DNA of 14,673 bases from assembly GCA_028691575.1 (NCBI GenBank), contig JAQUYY010000020.1, forward strand, positions 1 through 14,673, given 5' to 3'. The notes beneath the pieces were generated by a model that saw only the letters and a list, made by a program, of their open reading frames with translations, was not told the origin of the DNA and ran no database searches. Positions 1 to 7,301 of the stretch are shown here, one piece after another; positions within the stretch are counted from its first letter, which is position 1; the number at the start of each line of letters is the position of its first letter. Position numbers and translations under genes: made by a program. Source of the stretch: Candidatus Gastranaerophilales bacterium. Its GTDB lineage: Bacteria > Cyanobacteriota > Vampirovibrionia > Gastranaerophilales > JAQUYY01.

Positions 1-18
1 CGACTCCCGCCGGGCGCA
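1..18 (+). tRNA. 3' end of a tRNA gene (probably tRNA-Arg), cut by window start
   Basis: The first 18 bases fit the 3' end of a tRNA exactly. Bases 1-5 (CGACT) match the last five of a TTCRANY T-loop, 6-10 (CCCGC) would be the 3' strand of the T-stem, 11-17 (CGGGCGC) the 3' strand of the acceptor stem, and A18 the discriminator. The predicted 5' acceptor strand is GCGCCCG, which is common in bacterial tRNA-Arg, but the anticodon is outside the window. No CCA follows; the sequence runs into a T-rich stretch at 20-30 that could end transcription. CCA would have to be added enzymatically. Confidence 0.6.
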
Positions 19-65
19 GTTTTATTTTTTAAAATGAACTTAAATTCAATATAATAAACAGTTTA

Positions 66-94
66 TTGATATTGTTCACATTATTCTATATAAT
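66..94 (+). promoter_or_regulatory. sigma70-type promoter of the first prepilin gene
   Basis: TTGATA (66-71) and a perfect TATAAT (89-94) are separated by 17 bases, the ideal spacing, and lie 35 bases before the start codon of the prepilin gene. A 15-base perfect palindrome, AATAAAC-A-GTTTATT (53-67), abuts and partly overlaps the -35 box and could bind a regulator. In DNA this A+T-rich it may also be chance. Confidence 0.6.
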
Positions 95-128
95 AAATTT
101 ATTATTGTAGCAAAAAGGAAGTATTATT

Positions 129-815
129 ATGAAAAAAGCAGGCTTCACATTAGCTGAAACATTGATTGTAATTGCAATAATCGGAATAATTGCCTCAATA
201 GTTACACCGATGTTATTTGGCACAACAAGTGATGCCGAGTTAAAAGCAGCGTGGAAAAAGTCGTATTCAGACCTTACTCAAGCAACAATGATGATAGTTG
301 CAGATAACGGCGGTACTTTAGCTGGTGCATTTCCCGGCGATGTTGCAGGAAGTGAAGATTTGAAAAATGCATATGCATCAAAATTAAATATTATTAAGGA
401 TTGTTCAGGACATTCTATTTATGGCGGTTTCGTAAGTGGCGGAGCAAGTGGAGAAGGATGTTGGCATAGCGGAGATAATAGTTGGTATTATTTAAATGGA
501 ACAGGTAGAGGATCGTCCATAACTCCCGGTTTGATTTTAAATAATGGCAGTTTCATGTATTTTTATATTAACAAATCAAATTGTAGCGATTCAGTAGGAG
601 ATTATACAAGGTGTGGACATATAGTTATAGATATAAACGGATTTAAAAAGCCAAACATAATAGGAAAAGATATTTTTCTGGCGAATATAACAACAAATGC
701 TTTAATACCATGGGGTGCAAGGGGATTTGAAGTTCCATCAGCAGATTGTATAGAAGGGTCGACTGTGTCTAGTAACAATGGACATGGCTGTTCTGCAAAG
801 TATTTGTATGAGTAA
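129..815 (+). CDS. type IV pilin-like prepilin (N-methylated pseudopilin family)
   Basis: 228-residue prepilin-like protein. A short basic leader (MKKAG) precedes FTLAE, the class III signal recognised by prepilin peptidase, giving cleavage after G5, methylation of F6 and the conserved E10 at mature position +5. Residues 6-30 form the hydrophobic N-terminal helix, which would anchor the subunit in the inner membrane before assembly into a type IV pilus or type II secretion pseudopilus. The rest is a globular domain with six cysteines (92, 111, 152, 162, 207, 221), probably disulfide-bonded outside the membrane. An IDING-K-PN-GKDIF motif (about 167-183) and a C-terminal YLYE recur in the second prepilin of this window. 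AAGGAAG at 115-121 is a good ribosome binding site. No pilus assembly genes lie nearby, so the partner machine is unknown. Confidence 0.9.
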   Translation: MKKAGFTLAETLIVIAIIGIIASIVTPMLFGTTSDAELKAAWKKSYSDLTQATMMIVADNGGTLAGAFPGDVAGSEDLKNAYASKLNIIKDCSGHSIYGGFVSGGASGEGCWHSGDNSWYYLNGTGRGSSITPGLILNNGSFMYFYINKSNCSDSVGDYTRCGHIVIDINGFKKPNIIGKDIFLANITTNALIPWGARGFEVPSADCIEGSTVSSNNGHGCSAKYLYE

Positions 816-863
816 GCTGATATAAATATTTATCGGAATGTTATGTATTTACATTAACCTAAA

Positions 864-1679
864 TTATCGTTTCAAAATTTCTACTGCTTCATCAACTGTT
901 AAAGGCAATTTATCAAAATTTTCAAGATTTAATTTCTTGAATAACTTTACTATGCTTGGCGGTTCAAGATTATATTCCTGTAAAAGTTCTGTATTCGTTA
1001 ATAAATCAGCTATGACGCCTTTCGTAGAAACTTTATGATTAGAAATCAAATACATTGTATCCGCAAATTCGGCTACAACTTCGACATCATGTGTAGAAAC
1101 AACAAGGCTCATGGATTTCTCAGAGCAAATTTTATTAAGCAAATTAACAAGAGAATTTTGCGATTTTTTGTCCAAACCTGTAAACGGTTCATCCAAAACT
1201 AATAATTCAGGCTCTAAAACCAATGCCCCTGCTATTGCAACCTTCCTTTTTTCACCACCCGATAAATAATGGATAACTTTATCTTTTAAATGTAAAATAT
1301 TTAGCGTTTCCATAATTTTAACAGCTTTTTGTTCAGCTTCATTCTTGGAAAACCCGTAATTTAACGGCGCAAACATAATATCCTCAAGGACAGTAGCACC
1401 TATTAGCTGTTCATCAACATTTTGAAGAACTGTTCCAATTTTCATACTTATTTTGTTGAAATTTTTATGAGGATTTTCTCCAAAAACCAATACAGTTCCC
1501 TTTGATGGTTCTAACAAACCTGTAATGTGTTTTAAAATAGTGCTTTTTCCTGCACCGTTTTCACCAAGAACGGCTATTTTTTCACCTTTTTCAACCGTAA
1601 ATTCAACTCCGCAAATCTCAACCTTAGTTTTATCAGGATAAATATGTTCCAAACAATTTATTTCAACAATTTTAGTCAT
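864..1679 (-). CDS. cbiO: energy-coupling factor transporter ATPase, cobalt/nickel type
   Basis: ATP-binding subunit that drives the CbiMQO metal importer at the inner face of the membrane. In the numbering of the longest frame (274 aa from a TTG at 1688) it shows Walker A GENGAGKST (42-50), Q-loop Q89, ABC signature LSGGEK (142-147), Walker B LLVLDEP (162-168) with catalytic E167, D-loop GLD (171-173) and H-loop H200, so it should be active. The ATG at 1677-1679 is preferred as start (271 aa): GAGG lies about 11 bases upstream of it and only about 2 bases from the TTG. This start overlaps the cbiQ stop by 8 bases (ATGACTAA), consistent with translational coupling. The gene converges on the first prepilin gene, 48 bases away. 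Metal specificity (Co or Ni) cannot be read from the ATPase. Confidence 0.93.
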   Translation of the reverse strand: MTKIVEINCLEHIYPDKTKVEICGVEFTVEKGEKIAVLGENGAGKSTILKHITGLLEPSKGTVLVFGENPHKNFNKISMKIGTVLQNVDEQLIGATVLEDIMFAPLNYGFSKNEAEQKAVKIMETLNILHLKDKVIHYLSGGEKRKVAIAGALVLEPELLVLDEPFTGLDKKSQNSLVNLLNKICSEKSMSLVVSTHDVEVVAEFADTMYLISNHKVSTKGVIADLLTNTELLQEYNLEPPSIVKLFKKLNLENFDKLPLTVDEAVEILKR

Positions 1680-2286
1680 TAATGTCAAATCCTCGCAATT
1701 TCAATCCTTCATACATTTTTTCGCTTTTTTCAATCGAAGTTATTATCAAAAAACCAATTACATTTTTTAAAATATTTATTGCCTTAAATGGCTTTTTAAA
1801 ATCAATTCCTCCTCTTAATTTTATGGCGGTAAAAATATTTTCCAAAATTTCAGTCAAAATAAAAATTGAACGATAGCTTAAGAAAAAAATTTTCACTAAT
1901 TTGTTTGGCAAAAATTTGCCGAAAACCTCAAAAACTTTATTGTACGGAGTTGTAAATGCCACGGTCAGTAACCCGAGCACAATTGTTAAAACTCTCGTAA
2001 TTATTAAAAAAGCATAACCAAAAGATAAATTTTTTATCGAAATAAAATAAAAAATTAAAAAAATCATCGGATAAATTAAAAATAAAAACATTTGTTTAAA
2101 CGGCAATTTAAGCAATAAAATCAATCCTGACAAAAAAATAGCAAAACCAGCCAACACTCTATAGTCACTTGAAAAAACCGCAAATAGGATAATTATAGAC
2201 AAGCAAAGTAGTTTTATAGAAACCGACATTTTATGCAGAAAAGTATTATTTTGATGAGAATAAAAATCAATTTGTGCGATGTTCAT
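1672..2286 (-). CDS. cbiQ: ECF transporter transmembrane (T) component of cobalt/nickel importer
   Basis: 204-residue very hydrophobic protein with several membrane-spanning stretches, matching the EcfT/CbiQ family that couples ATPase movement to the substrate-binding subunit. Two cytoplasmic coupling motifs typical of EcfT proteins are visible: LRGG (157-160, Arg158) and LRGF (197-200, Arg198), the second right at the C-terminus. The start codon lies one base after the cbiM stop codon and the end overlaps the cbiO start, so cbiM-cbiQ-cbiO is one transcription unit. The family length is usually 220-260 residues, so this copy is slightly compact. Confidence 0.9.
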   Translation of the reverse strand: MNIAQIDFYSHQNNTFLHKMSVSIKLLCLSIIILFAVFSSDYRVLAGFAIFLSGLILLLKLPFKQMFLFLIYPMIFLIFYFISIKNLSFGYAFLIITRVLTIVLGLLTVAFTTPYNKVFEVFGKFLPNKLVKIFFLSYRSIFILTEILENIFTAIKLRGGIDFKKPFKAINILKNVIGFLIITSIEKSEKMYEGLKLRGFDIND

Positions 2287-2287
2287 T

Positions 2288-2965
2288 TTAATCTAAAATC
2301 TCCGGTTTAACTTTTTTGATATACTGTAAAGCCCCACCGGTCAATGAACTTTCTATAACCCAACCGATTGAACCTGTTGCAATAAGAAGCAAAAGGAATT
2401 TTTTAATATCAAATTCCATTTCTTGTTCGTGATGTTCAAGATTATGTTCATGTTTGTGTCCATGATGAGAATGATGCATGTATGAAAGGTCGTGAACCCC
2501 TGCGTAAACAATTCCTGCCGAAATAAAAGATGTTAAAACCAGCGAAATAAATGCTGATAAAAAGCCTTTAATAAAAATATTTTTGTTTTTTACAAAAATA
2601 AATCTGTACAAACCAAATGCAATAAGAGCTTCTAACGATAAAACTATTGTATTTAAGCCTATAACAGTAATTCCGCCATGACCTAAAAAAGCCAAAAAGG
2701 TATTAACAACAAAAATTACAAGCACACTCAAGGTCGGACCTAATAAAATTCCTGCTAAAACTGCAAAATTAAGATGATACCCGATAGGTAATTCTATCGA
2801 CATAGCAACCAGCATTAATGCTGAAAACATGCCGGCTAATGCCATTTTTTTTGTAGGAGTTTTACAAAATTTCAGTATAATTGCAAGATATACAAAAACA
2901 ATTACATAAGCTAAACCCCAAAACCATATAGGAAAAACTCCGTCAGGAATGTGCAAATGATTCAT
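2288..2965 (-). CDS. cbiM: ECF substrate-binding membrane protein for Co/Ni with His-rich loop
   Basis: 225-residue polytopic membrane protein, the S component that captures Co2+ or Ni2+. The N-terminus contains HIPDG, the hallmark of CbiM/NikM, whose His at position 2 normally ligates the metal. SSLTGGALQY near the C-terminus also fits the family. A loop at 164-179 holds nine His in 16 residues and is probably a metal-gathering patch between membrane segments. No separate cbiN is visible. The ATG at 2963-2965 has a good ribosome binding site (AGGGG, 7 bases away) but places HIPDG at residue 5. A TTG at 2954-2956 would give the canonical MHIPDG start but sits 16 bases from that site. First gene of the cbiMQO operon, divergent from the second prepilin gene. 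Confidence 0.9.
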   Translation of the reverse strand: MNHLHIPDGVFPIWFWGLAYVIVFVYLAIILKFCKTPTKKMALAGMFSALMLVAMSIELPIGYHLNFAVLAGILLGPTLSVLVIFVVNTFLAFLGHGGITVIGLNTIVLSLEALIAFGLYRFIFVKNKNIFIKGFLSAFISLVLTSFISAGIVYAGVHDLSYMHHSHHGHKHEHNLEHHEQEMEFDIKKFLLLLIATGSIGWVIESSLTGGALQYIKKVKPEILD

Positions 2966-3022
2966 GATTCATCCCCTAATTCAAATAACACTTTTACTAT
3001 ATTACTAAAATTTATTTTGTAA

Positions 3023-3028
3023 ATTATA
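3023..3028 (-). promoter_or_regulatory. possible -10 box of the cbiMQO operon
   Basis: The minus strand reads TATAAT here, 58 bases upstream of the cbiM start, within a 12-mer (ATTCTATATAAT) that is identical to the -10 region of the first prepilin gene. The matching -35 is poor: TTGCAA is present but 20 bases away. A direct repeat TATTGC-N4-TATTGC (3037-3042 and 3047-3052, 10-base period) sits in the same divergent spacer and could bind a regulator. No cobalamin riboswitch or NikR-like palindrome is evident. Confidence 0.35.
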
Positions 3029-3095
3029 TAGAATAGTATTGCTTAATATTGCAATTTAAAATACAATTATACTTGTATAGCGATAGGAGAAAAAG

Positions 3096-3734
3096 ATGTT
3101 TTTCAAAAAACCAAAAGGTTTTACTTTGGCGGAAACTCTTATAGTAATAGCCATAATCGGTATAATTGCATCCATAGTAACACCAATGTTATTTGGAACA
3201 ACAAATCAAGCAGAATTAACAGCAGCGTGGAAAAAAACATACTCGGATGTTAATCAAGCACTTCTTTTAATAAAACAAGATAATGGCGGAACTTTTTCGA
3301 TGTTATGTGCTTCAGAATCCGATGCGTCTCTATGTTTTAGAAATCAACTTTCAAGTAAACTTAATTATATAAAAACTTGCAATTTAAAATCTGTTGATGG
3401 AAATTGCTGGTCAGAATCTGGTCCTACTGACGTTGGTCAGGATAATCTTGACAATAATTATGGATTAATATTAAATAATGGAACATTTTTTTTAATGCAG
3501 TATAATCCATCATGCAATTGGACATCTTGGGGCGGAGAAGTTGCTGAAATTGGGCATTGTGGAGCAATAACTATAGATGTGAATGGTTCAAAAGCACCTA
3601 ATGAAACCGGTAAAGATATTTTTGGGATAAGTATATTAAAAGATAGAGTAGTACCTTATGGTGCTTTTGATATCTATATTGATACATGTGATACAACTGG
3701 CGTATCTTGTAGTACCGATTATCTATATGAATAA
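3096..3734 (+). CDS. type IV pilin-like prepilin, paralogue of the gene at 129
   Basis: 212-residue prepilin-like protein. The leader MFFKKPKG ends at G8, followed by FTLAE and a hydrophobic helix, so cleavage by prepilin peptidase and assembly into a pilus-like fibre or pseudopilus are expected. From the cleavage glycine, 29 residues are identical to the first prepilin; the remaining domain is divergent but keeps six cysteine positions (95, 104, 140, 155, 198, 205) and adds two (71, 80). It also keeps GLILNNG, a DVNG-K-PN-GKDIF motif (161-176) and the YLYE C-terminus. AGGAGA at 3085-3090 is a strong ribosome binding site 5 bases from the ATG. A TATACT at 3068-3073 may be its -10 box, without a convincing -35. 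It converges on manC with only 10 bases between stop codons and no obvious terminator. Confidence 0.9.
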   Translation: MFFKKPKGFTLAETLIVIAIIGIIASIVTPMLFGTTNQAELTAAWKKTYSDVNQALLLIKQDNGGTFSMLCASESDASLCFRNQLSSKLNYIKTCNLKSVDGNCWSESGPTDVGQDNLDNNYGLILNNGTFFLMQYNPSCNWTSWGGEVAEIGHCGAITIDVNGSKAPNETGKDIFGISILKDRVVPYGAFDIYIDTCDTTGVSCSTDYLYE

Positions 3735-3744
3735 AATTTTGTTT

Positions 3745-5208
3745 TTAAGCGTTTTCTGAAATCAAATCAGCTCTGCCGTATTCGTCCTGAAAACGGATAA
3801 TGTCATCTTCGCTTAGATAATCGCCTTTTTGAACCTCGATTATTTTTAAGTCTTCATCTCCGATGTTTTCCAAACGATGCTTAGTTTTTATAGGAATATC
3901 AATACTTTCACCGCTTGAAAGGTTAAATTTTTCTTCTCCGACCTGTACGATAGCATTGCCTGATAAAACTGTCCAATGTTCACTTCTATGGTGGTGAAGC
4001 TGCAAACTCAATGATGATTTTGGAGTAACACATATAGTTTTAATCAAATAATCTTTTTCTTCGCCCATATAAGTGTAATGTCCCCAAGGACGATAAACCG
4101 TTCTATGAATACGATATGCTGCATGATTTTTTTGTTTTAATTGGTCAAAAACTTTTTTAACATCTTGAGTTTGATTTTTATTACAAGCTAAAATTGCATC
4201 TTCTGTTTCAATAATAACAACGTCTTTTAATCCAATTGTTGCCACAAGTTTATCAGAAGTGCCGTAAATTAGGGTGTTTTCACTATCAATGTTAATAACA
4301 TTGCCTGAAATAGAGTTATTATTGGCATCTTTTGCAGCAACATCATAAATTGCCTGCCATGAGCCTAAATCATTCCAACCGCAATTTAATGGAAGTAAAG
4401 CAATTTTTTTTGATTTTTCCATAACAGCATAATCAATTGAAATATTTGGCATTTTTTCATAATCATCAAAATTGATTGTAGTAGCTTCCGTTGAAATTTC
4501 AGAGTCATTTAAAACACTAATAATATCATTTGCATGAACTGACATTTCATCTAATAAAGTTGATGCTTTAAACATAAATATTCCGCCATTCCAGTAGAAT
4601 GAGCCTTTTTCAATGTATTCTTTTGCTGTTTCCAAATCAGGTTTTTCTCTAAATTGATTTACATAAAATGCTGATGGGCTAATTGCTTGTATATCATTGG
4701 TTTTAGTAGTTTCTATATACCCAAAACCGGTATCAAGGTGTGTCGGAACAATTCCAAATGTTACAATATAGCCTGCTTGTGCTAAACTTACACCTTTTTT
4801 AACTGTATCGGCAAAAGCAATACAATTTTTTATTAAATGATCCGATGGAGCAACAATAATGATAGGATCGTCATCATTTTTTGTCATATTTTCTTTTATA
4901 TAAACTGTTGAAAGAGCAATCGCCGGGGCTGTATTTTTTCCAAGCGGTTCAGATAATATCGGATTTTCAAAAGCATCCATTTCCCCCAATTGGATTTTTA
5001 TATCAGATGCCTGTTTAGCGTTAGTTATTGTTATAATGTTTTTTTTCGGTGCAATTTTTGCCAATCTTAAAAAAGTTTCCTGAAATAATGATGTATCCTG
5101 ATTCAAAAGTTTTAAAAGTTGTTTTGGATATTCCGCACGGCTTAATGGCCACAATCTGCTGCCGCTTCCGCCTGCCAAAATTACTCCATAAATATTTGTA
5201 TTTTTCAT
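3745..5208 (-). CDS. manC: mannose-1-phosphate guanylyltransferase / mannose-6-phosphate isomerase (bifunctional)
   Basis: 487-residue type II enzyme with both family domains. The N-terminal nucleotidyltransferase has the GTP-binding signature GGSGSRLWPLSR (13-24) followed by PKQ (28-30), and a REKP motif equivalent to the family FVEKP. The C-terminal cupin carries QLHHHRSEHW (403-412), the metal-binding signature of type II phosphomannose isomerases. It would make mannose-6-phosphate from fructose-6-phosphate and GDP-mannose from mannose-1-phosphate in the cytoplasm, feeding lipopolysaccharide, capsule or exopolysaccharide synthesis. AGGGG lies 5 bases before the ATG. The length is normal for the AlgA/CpsB/ManC group. 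No glycosyltransferase or phosphomannomutase gene is nearby, so the final polymer is unknown. Last gene of the leftward cluster that starts with grpE, 35 bases after the methyltransferase gene. Confidence 0.92.
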   Translation of the reverse strand: MKNTNIYGVILAGGSGSRLWPLSRAEYPKQLLKLLNQDTSLFQETFLRLAKIAPKKNIITITNAKQASDIKIQLGEMDAFENPILSEPLGKNTAPAIALSTVYIKENMTKNDDDPIIIVAPSDHLIKNCIAFADTVKKGVSLAQAGYIVTFGIVPTHLDTGFGYIETTKTNDIQAISPSAFYVNQFREKPDLETAKEYIEKGSFYWNGGIFMFKASTLLDEMSVHANDIISVLNDSEISTEATTINFDDYEKMPNISIDYAVMEKSKKIALLPLNCGWNDLGSWQAIYDVAAKDANNNSISGNVINIDSENTLIYGTSDKLVATIGLKDVVIIETEDAILACNKNQTQDVKKVFDQLKQKNHAAYRIHRTVYRPWGHYTYMGEEKDYLIKTICVTPKSSLSLQLHHHRSEHWTVLSGNAIVQVGEEKFNLSSGESIDIPIKTKHRLENIGDEDLKIIEVQKGDYLSEDDIIRFQDEYGRADLISENA

Positions 5209-5243
5209 TCTAGCCCCTTTTTATTAAATAATAATTTATAAAA

Positions 5244-5792
5244 TTATAATTTATAAGCCATTAATATACCGCCGTTAAAAGGAATCAACTGTGACTGGTA
5301 ATTAGAATCTTTTTTTATTGCCATGCAAAAATCTTCAACCTTCGCAGGATGCGAAGTTATATTATCAGCAACAATCATTCCGCCTTTTTTTAGTTTTTTG
5401 TCAATAATTTTAAAATATTGCAGATATTCGGATTTATTGGCATCAACAAAAACCATATCAATCTCAAAATCAATGTCATTAAGAATATCTACTGCCAAGC
5501 CCTGCTTGAAAGTAACATAATCAGTCAATCCGCACTCTTCTATATTAATTTTTGCAAGATCAATCCTTTTTTGAAAATATTCAATCGTTGTCAAATGCCC
5601 GTTTGTTTGTTTTAAAGCATTTGAAATCCAAATAGCCGAATATCCGTTAGAAGTCCCGATTTCAACTACATTTTTATAATTACAAGCCTTAATTACCATG
5701 CTCAAAAAATTAGCCGCCTCAGGGGCAACATTCCAAAATTCTTTGGATGTTTTTTCTAATTTTTCTATTTTTTTATCAATAACACTATTCAT
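5244..5792 (-). CDS. class I SAM-dependent O-methyltransferase (family 3, COMT-like)
   Basis: 182-residue single-domain methyltransferase resembling the catechol/caffeoyl-CoA O-methyltransferase family. Motif I is VVEIGTSNGYSA (42-53), the acidic residue E71 would bind the SAM ribose, and VFVDANK (114-120) with GGMIVADN (137-144) supplies a D117/D143/N144 set equivalent to the divalent-metal ligands of this family. It probably methylates a hydroxyl on a small phenolic or similar acceptor, but the substrate cannot be predicted. Family members often run 200-220 residues, so this is a short form lacking part of the N-terminal cap. Its ATG overlaps the end of the upstream propeller gene by 8 bases and has no clear ribosome binding site of its own, which suggests translational coupling. 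Confidence 0.85.
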   Translation of the reverse strand: MNSVIDKKIEKLEKTSKEFWNVAPEAANFLSMVIKACNYKNVVEIGTSNGYSAIWISNALKQTNGHLTTIEYFQKRIDLAKINIEECGLTDYVTFKQGLAVDILNDIDFEIDMVFVDANKSEYLQYFKIIDKKLKKGGMIVADNITSHPAKVEDFCMAIKKDSNYQSQLIPFNGGILMAYKL

Positions 5793-7263
5793 TTACACTA
5801 TACGTTTTAGAAATAATTAACGAACCAATATTTATGCTGACGGGCAATTTTTTTATAATCGTATCATTTTGGGTATCCAAAATAATAAATTCATAGGAAT
5901 CATTATTCGCTATGATAGCCTTTTTTTGATTATCAAGAGCAGTTATCGAAGATAAAAATCCACCTGTTTCTAATGCAATAGTTTTTTCTACTTCCAAAGT
6001 TTCCGCATTAATTATTCTCAAATCGTCAGAGCCTGCACACAATACATAAATTTTTCCGTTAATAAATTTTATATCTACAGGTTTTTGACCAACTTCAATT
6101 TCTTTTATATCTTTTTTTTGAACCAGATCAAATACACGAAGATTTTTGCTAATTCTATTTAAAATAAATAAATTATTATCAACATTTAAAATTTTCGAAA
6201 CATTTTTTTCTTGGGTTATAAGCTCACAGCCAAATGGCTCTGCAATATTTATTCTATAAATATCATTTGTGATTGCATCGATATAGAACAAATACATTCC
6301 GTCGGAAGATAATGTTAATTTTACAGGCTTGCCATCGGTTTTGATAGTGTCAACTTTTTTCATTTTTAAAAGGTCGATAATAGAAATAGTTGACGAATTT
6401 TTATCAGAAACAAAAGCTTTATTTGCATATAAACTCGTTATAATTCCTGATGGGATTTGTCCGACCTCAATTTCTTTAATAATGGAATTGCTCACAATAT
6501 CAATCACCGAAACTTTATTTGTAGCAATTTCAGGAACAAGGATGTATCTGTTGTCCCTTGTAATTGCCATGCCTGCAGGAATTGAAGATAATTGAAGCGA
6601 TTTATAAGGTCTTCCTACAAACGGATCAAGAATAAAAATGCTGTTGGTATCAAAATTTGCAACATAGAATTTAGCGTTGGCAAAATCTTCAAAACCCTTG
6701 GGGGCAGGAGCTTTTTTAACTAGCGCAACCTGTTTTTCCTGCTCTTTTGGCATATCTTTATAATGTTTAAAGTTTTTTAATTCTCGAAATTTCTTTTCTT
6801 CTTTAACGGGAATTTTTAAATCCCCTAAAATTATTCTCAAATCAGGTGGAATGACAAGCCCTGATGGAACCAGCAAATCCTGGGGAAGCATTCCCAATTT
6901 TACTTTTATGGGGATTTCATTGCTGCTTATAACTGTCGGGTATTCCCCTTCTTTTTTTATGATTTTTAATAAACAAAAACTGTTTTTAAATAAAATCAAA
7001 TCCGGTTTTTTTGAAAACCCGGTATTTTCAGGCAATGTCATAATAATTTGAACAGGATTTTCTGCTTCATCATAAGAAACCGGAAAAACAGGCAAATACT
7101 GTGTTCCGTCGTCTAAAGTTACCAACCCGTCAAATCTTACCGTTGCATTCGGGAATGTTTTTTTTATATAAGTCTCAATTTCTGAAGGTATAACAGATGC
7201 AAACGCACTGTTTACGTTTAAAATCAAAATCATTGCCAATAAAAGTTTAAAGAATTTTTTCAT
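5785..7263 (-). CDS. secreted seven-bladed beta-propeller (YVTN-type) protein
   Basis: 492-residue exported protein from the ATG at 7261-7263, which has AGGA 7 bases upstream; an in-frame ATG 21 bases further up lacks this support. Residues 1-22 are a signal peptide (KK, hydrophobic core, then AFA with cleavage before S23). Residues about 25-185 form an unrecognised N-terminal region ending in a Lys/Glu-rich linker. From about 198 on, seven repeats of the pattern hydrophobic strand - N/D turn - 'V-VID'-like strand - 'I-VG-P-GI' can be followed (for example NKVSVIDIVSNSIIKEIEVG), fitting a YVTN/cytochrome-cd1-like propeller. Such folds usually bind proteins or ligands. No haem motif (CXXCH) or catalytic signature is seen, so the function is unknown. 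It lies 38 bases after dnaJ and overlaps the methyltransferase gene. Confidence 0.82.
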   Translation of the reverse strand: MKKFFKLLLAMILILNVNSAFASVIPSEIETYIKKTFPNATVRFDGLVTLDDGTQYLPVFPVSYDEAENPVQIIMTLPENTGFSKKPDLILFKNSFCLLKIIKKEGEYPTVISSNEIPIKVKLGMLPQDLLVPSGLVIPPDLRIILGDLKIPVKEEKKFRELKNFKHYKDMPKEQEKQVALVKKAPAPKGFEDFANAKFYVANFDTNSIFILDPFVGRPYKSLQLSSIPAGMAITRDNRYILVPEIATNKVSVIDIVSNSIIKEIEVGQIPSGIITSLYANKAFVSDKNSSTISIIDLLKMKKVDTIKTDGKPVKLTLSSDGMYLFYIDAITNDIYRINIAEPFGCELITQEKNVSKILNVDNNLFILNRISKNLRVFDLVQKKDIKEIEVGQKPVDIKFINGKIYVLCAGSDDLRIINAETLEVEKTIALETGGFLSSITALDNQKKAIIANNDSYEFIILDTQNDTIIKKLPVSINIGSLIISKTYSVNE

Positions 7264-7301
7264 AATATTTTCCTGATTTAACATTATTATTATAAATTAT
7301 A

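Noticed and set aside
816..863. AT palindrome ATAAATATTTAT as terminator between the first prepilin and cbiO
   Set aside because: The stem is only A-T pairs of 12 bases with no loop and no following T-run; it would not be a stable terminator.
2966..3095. Possible cobalamin riboswitch or NikR site before cbiM
   Set aside because: The spacer is 130 bases, extremely A+T-rich, with no B12-box-like or NikR-like palindrome; a full cobalamin riboswitch would not fit.
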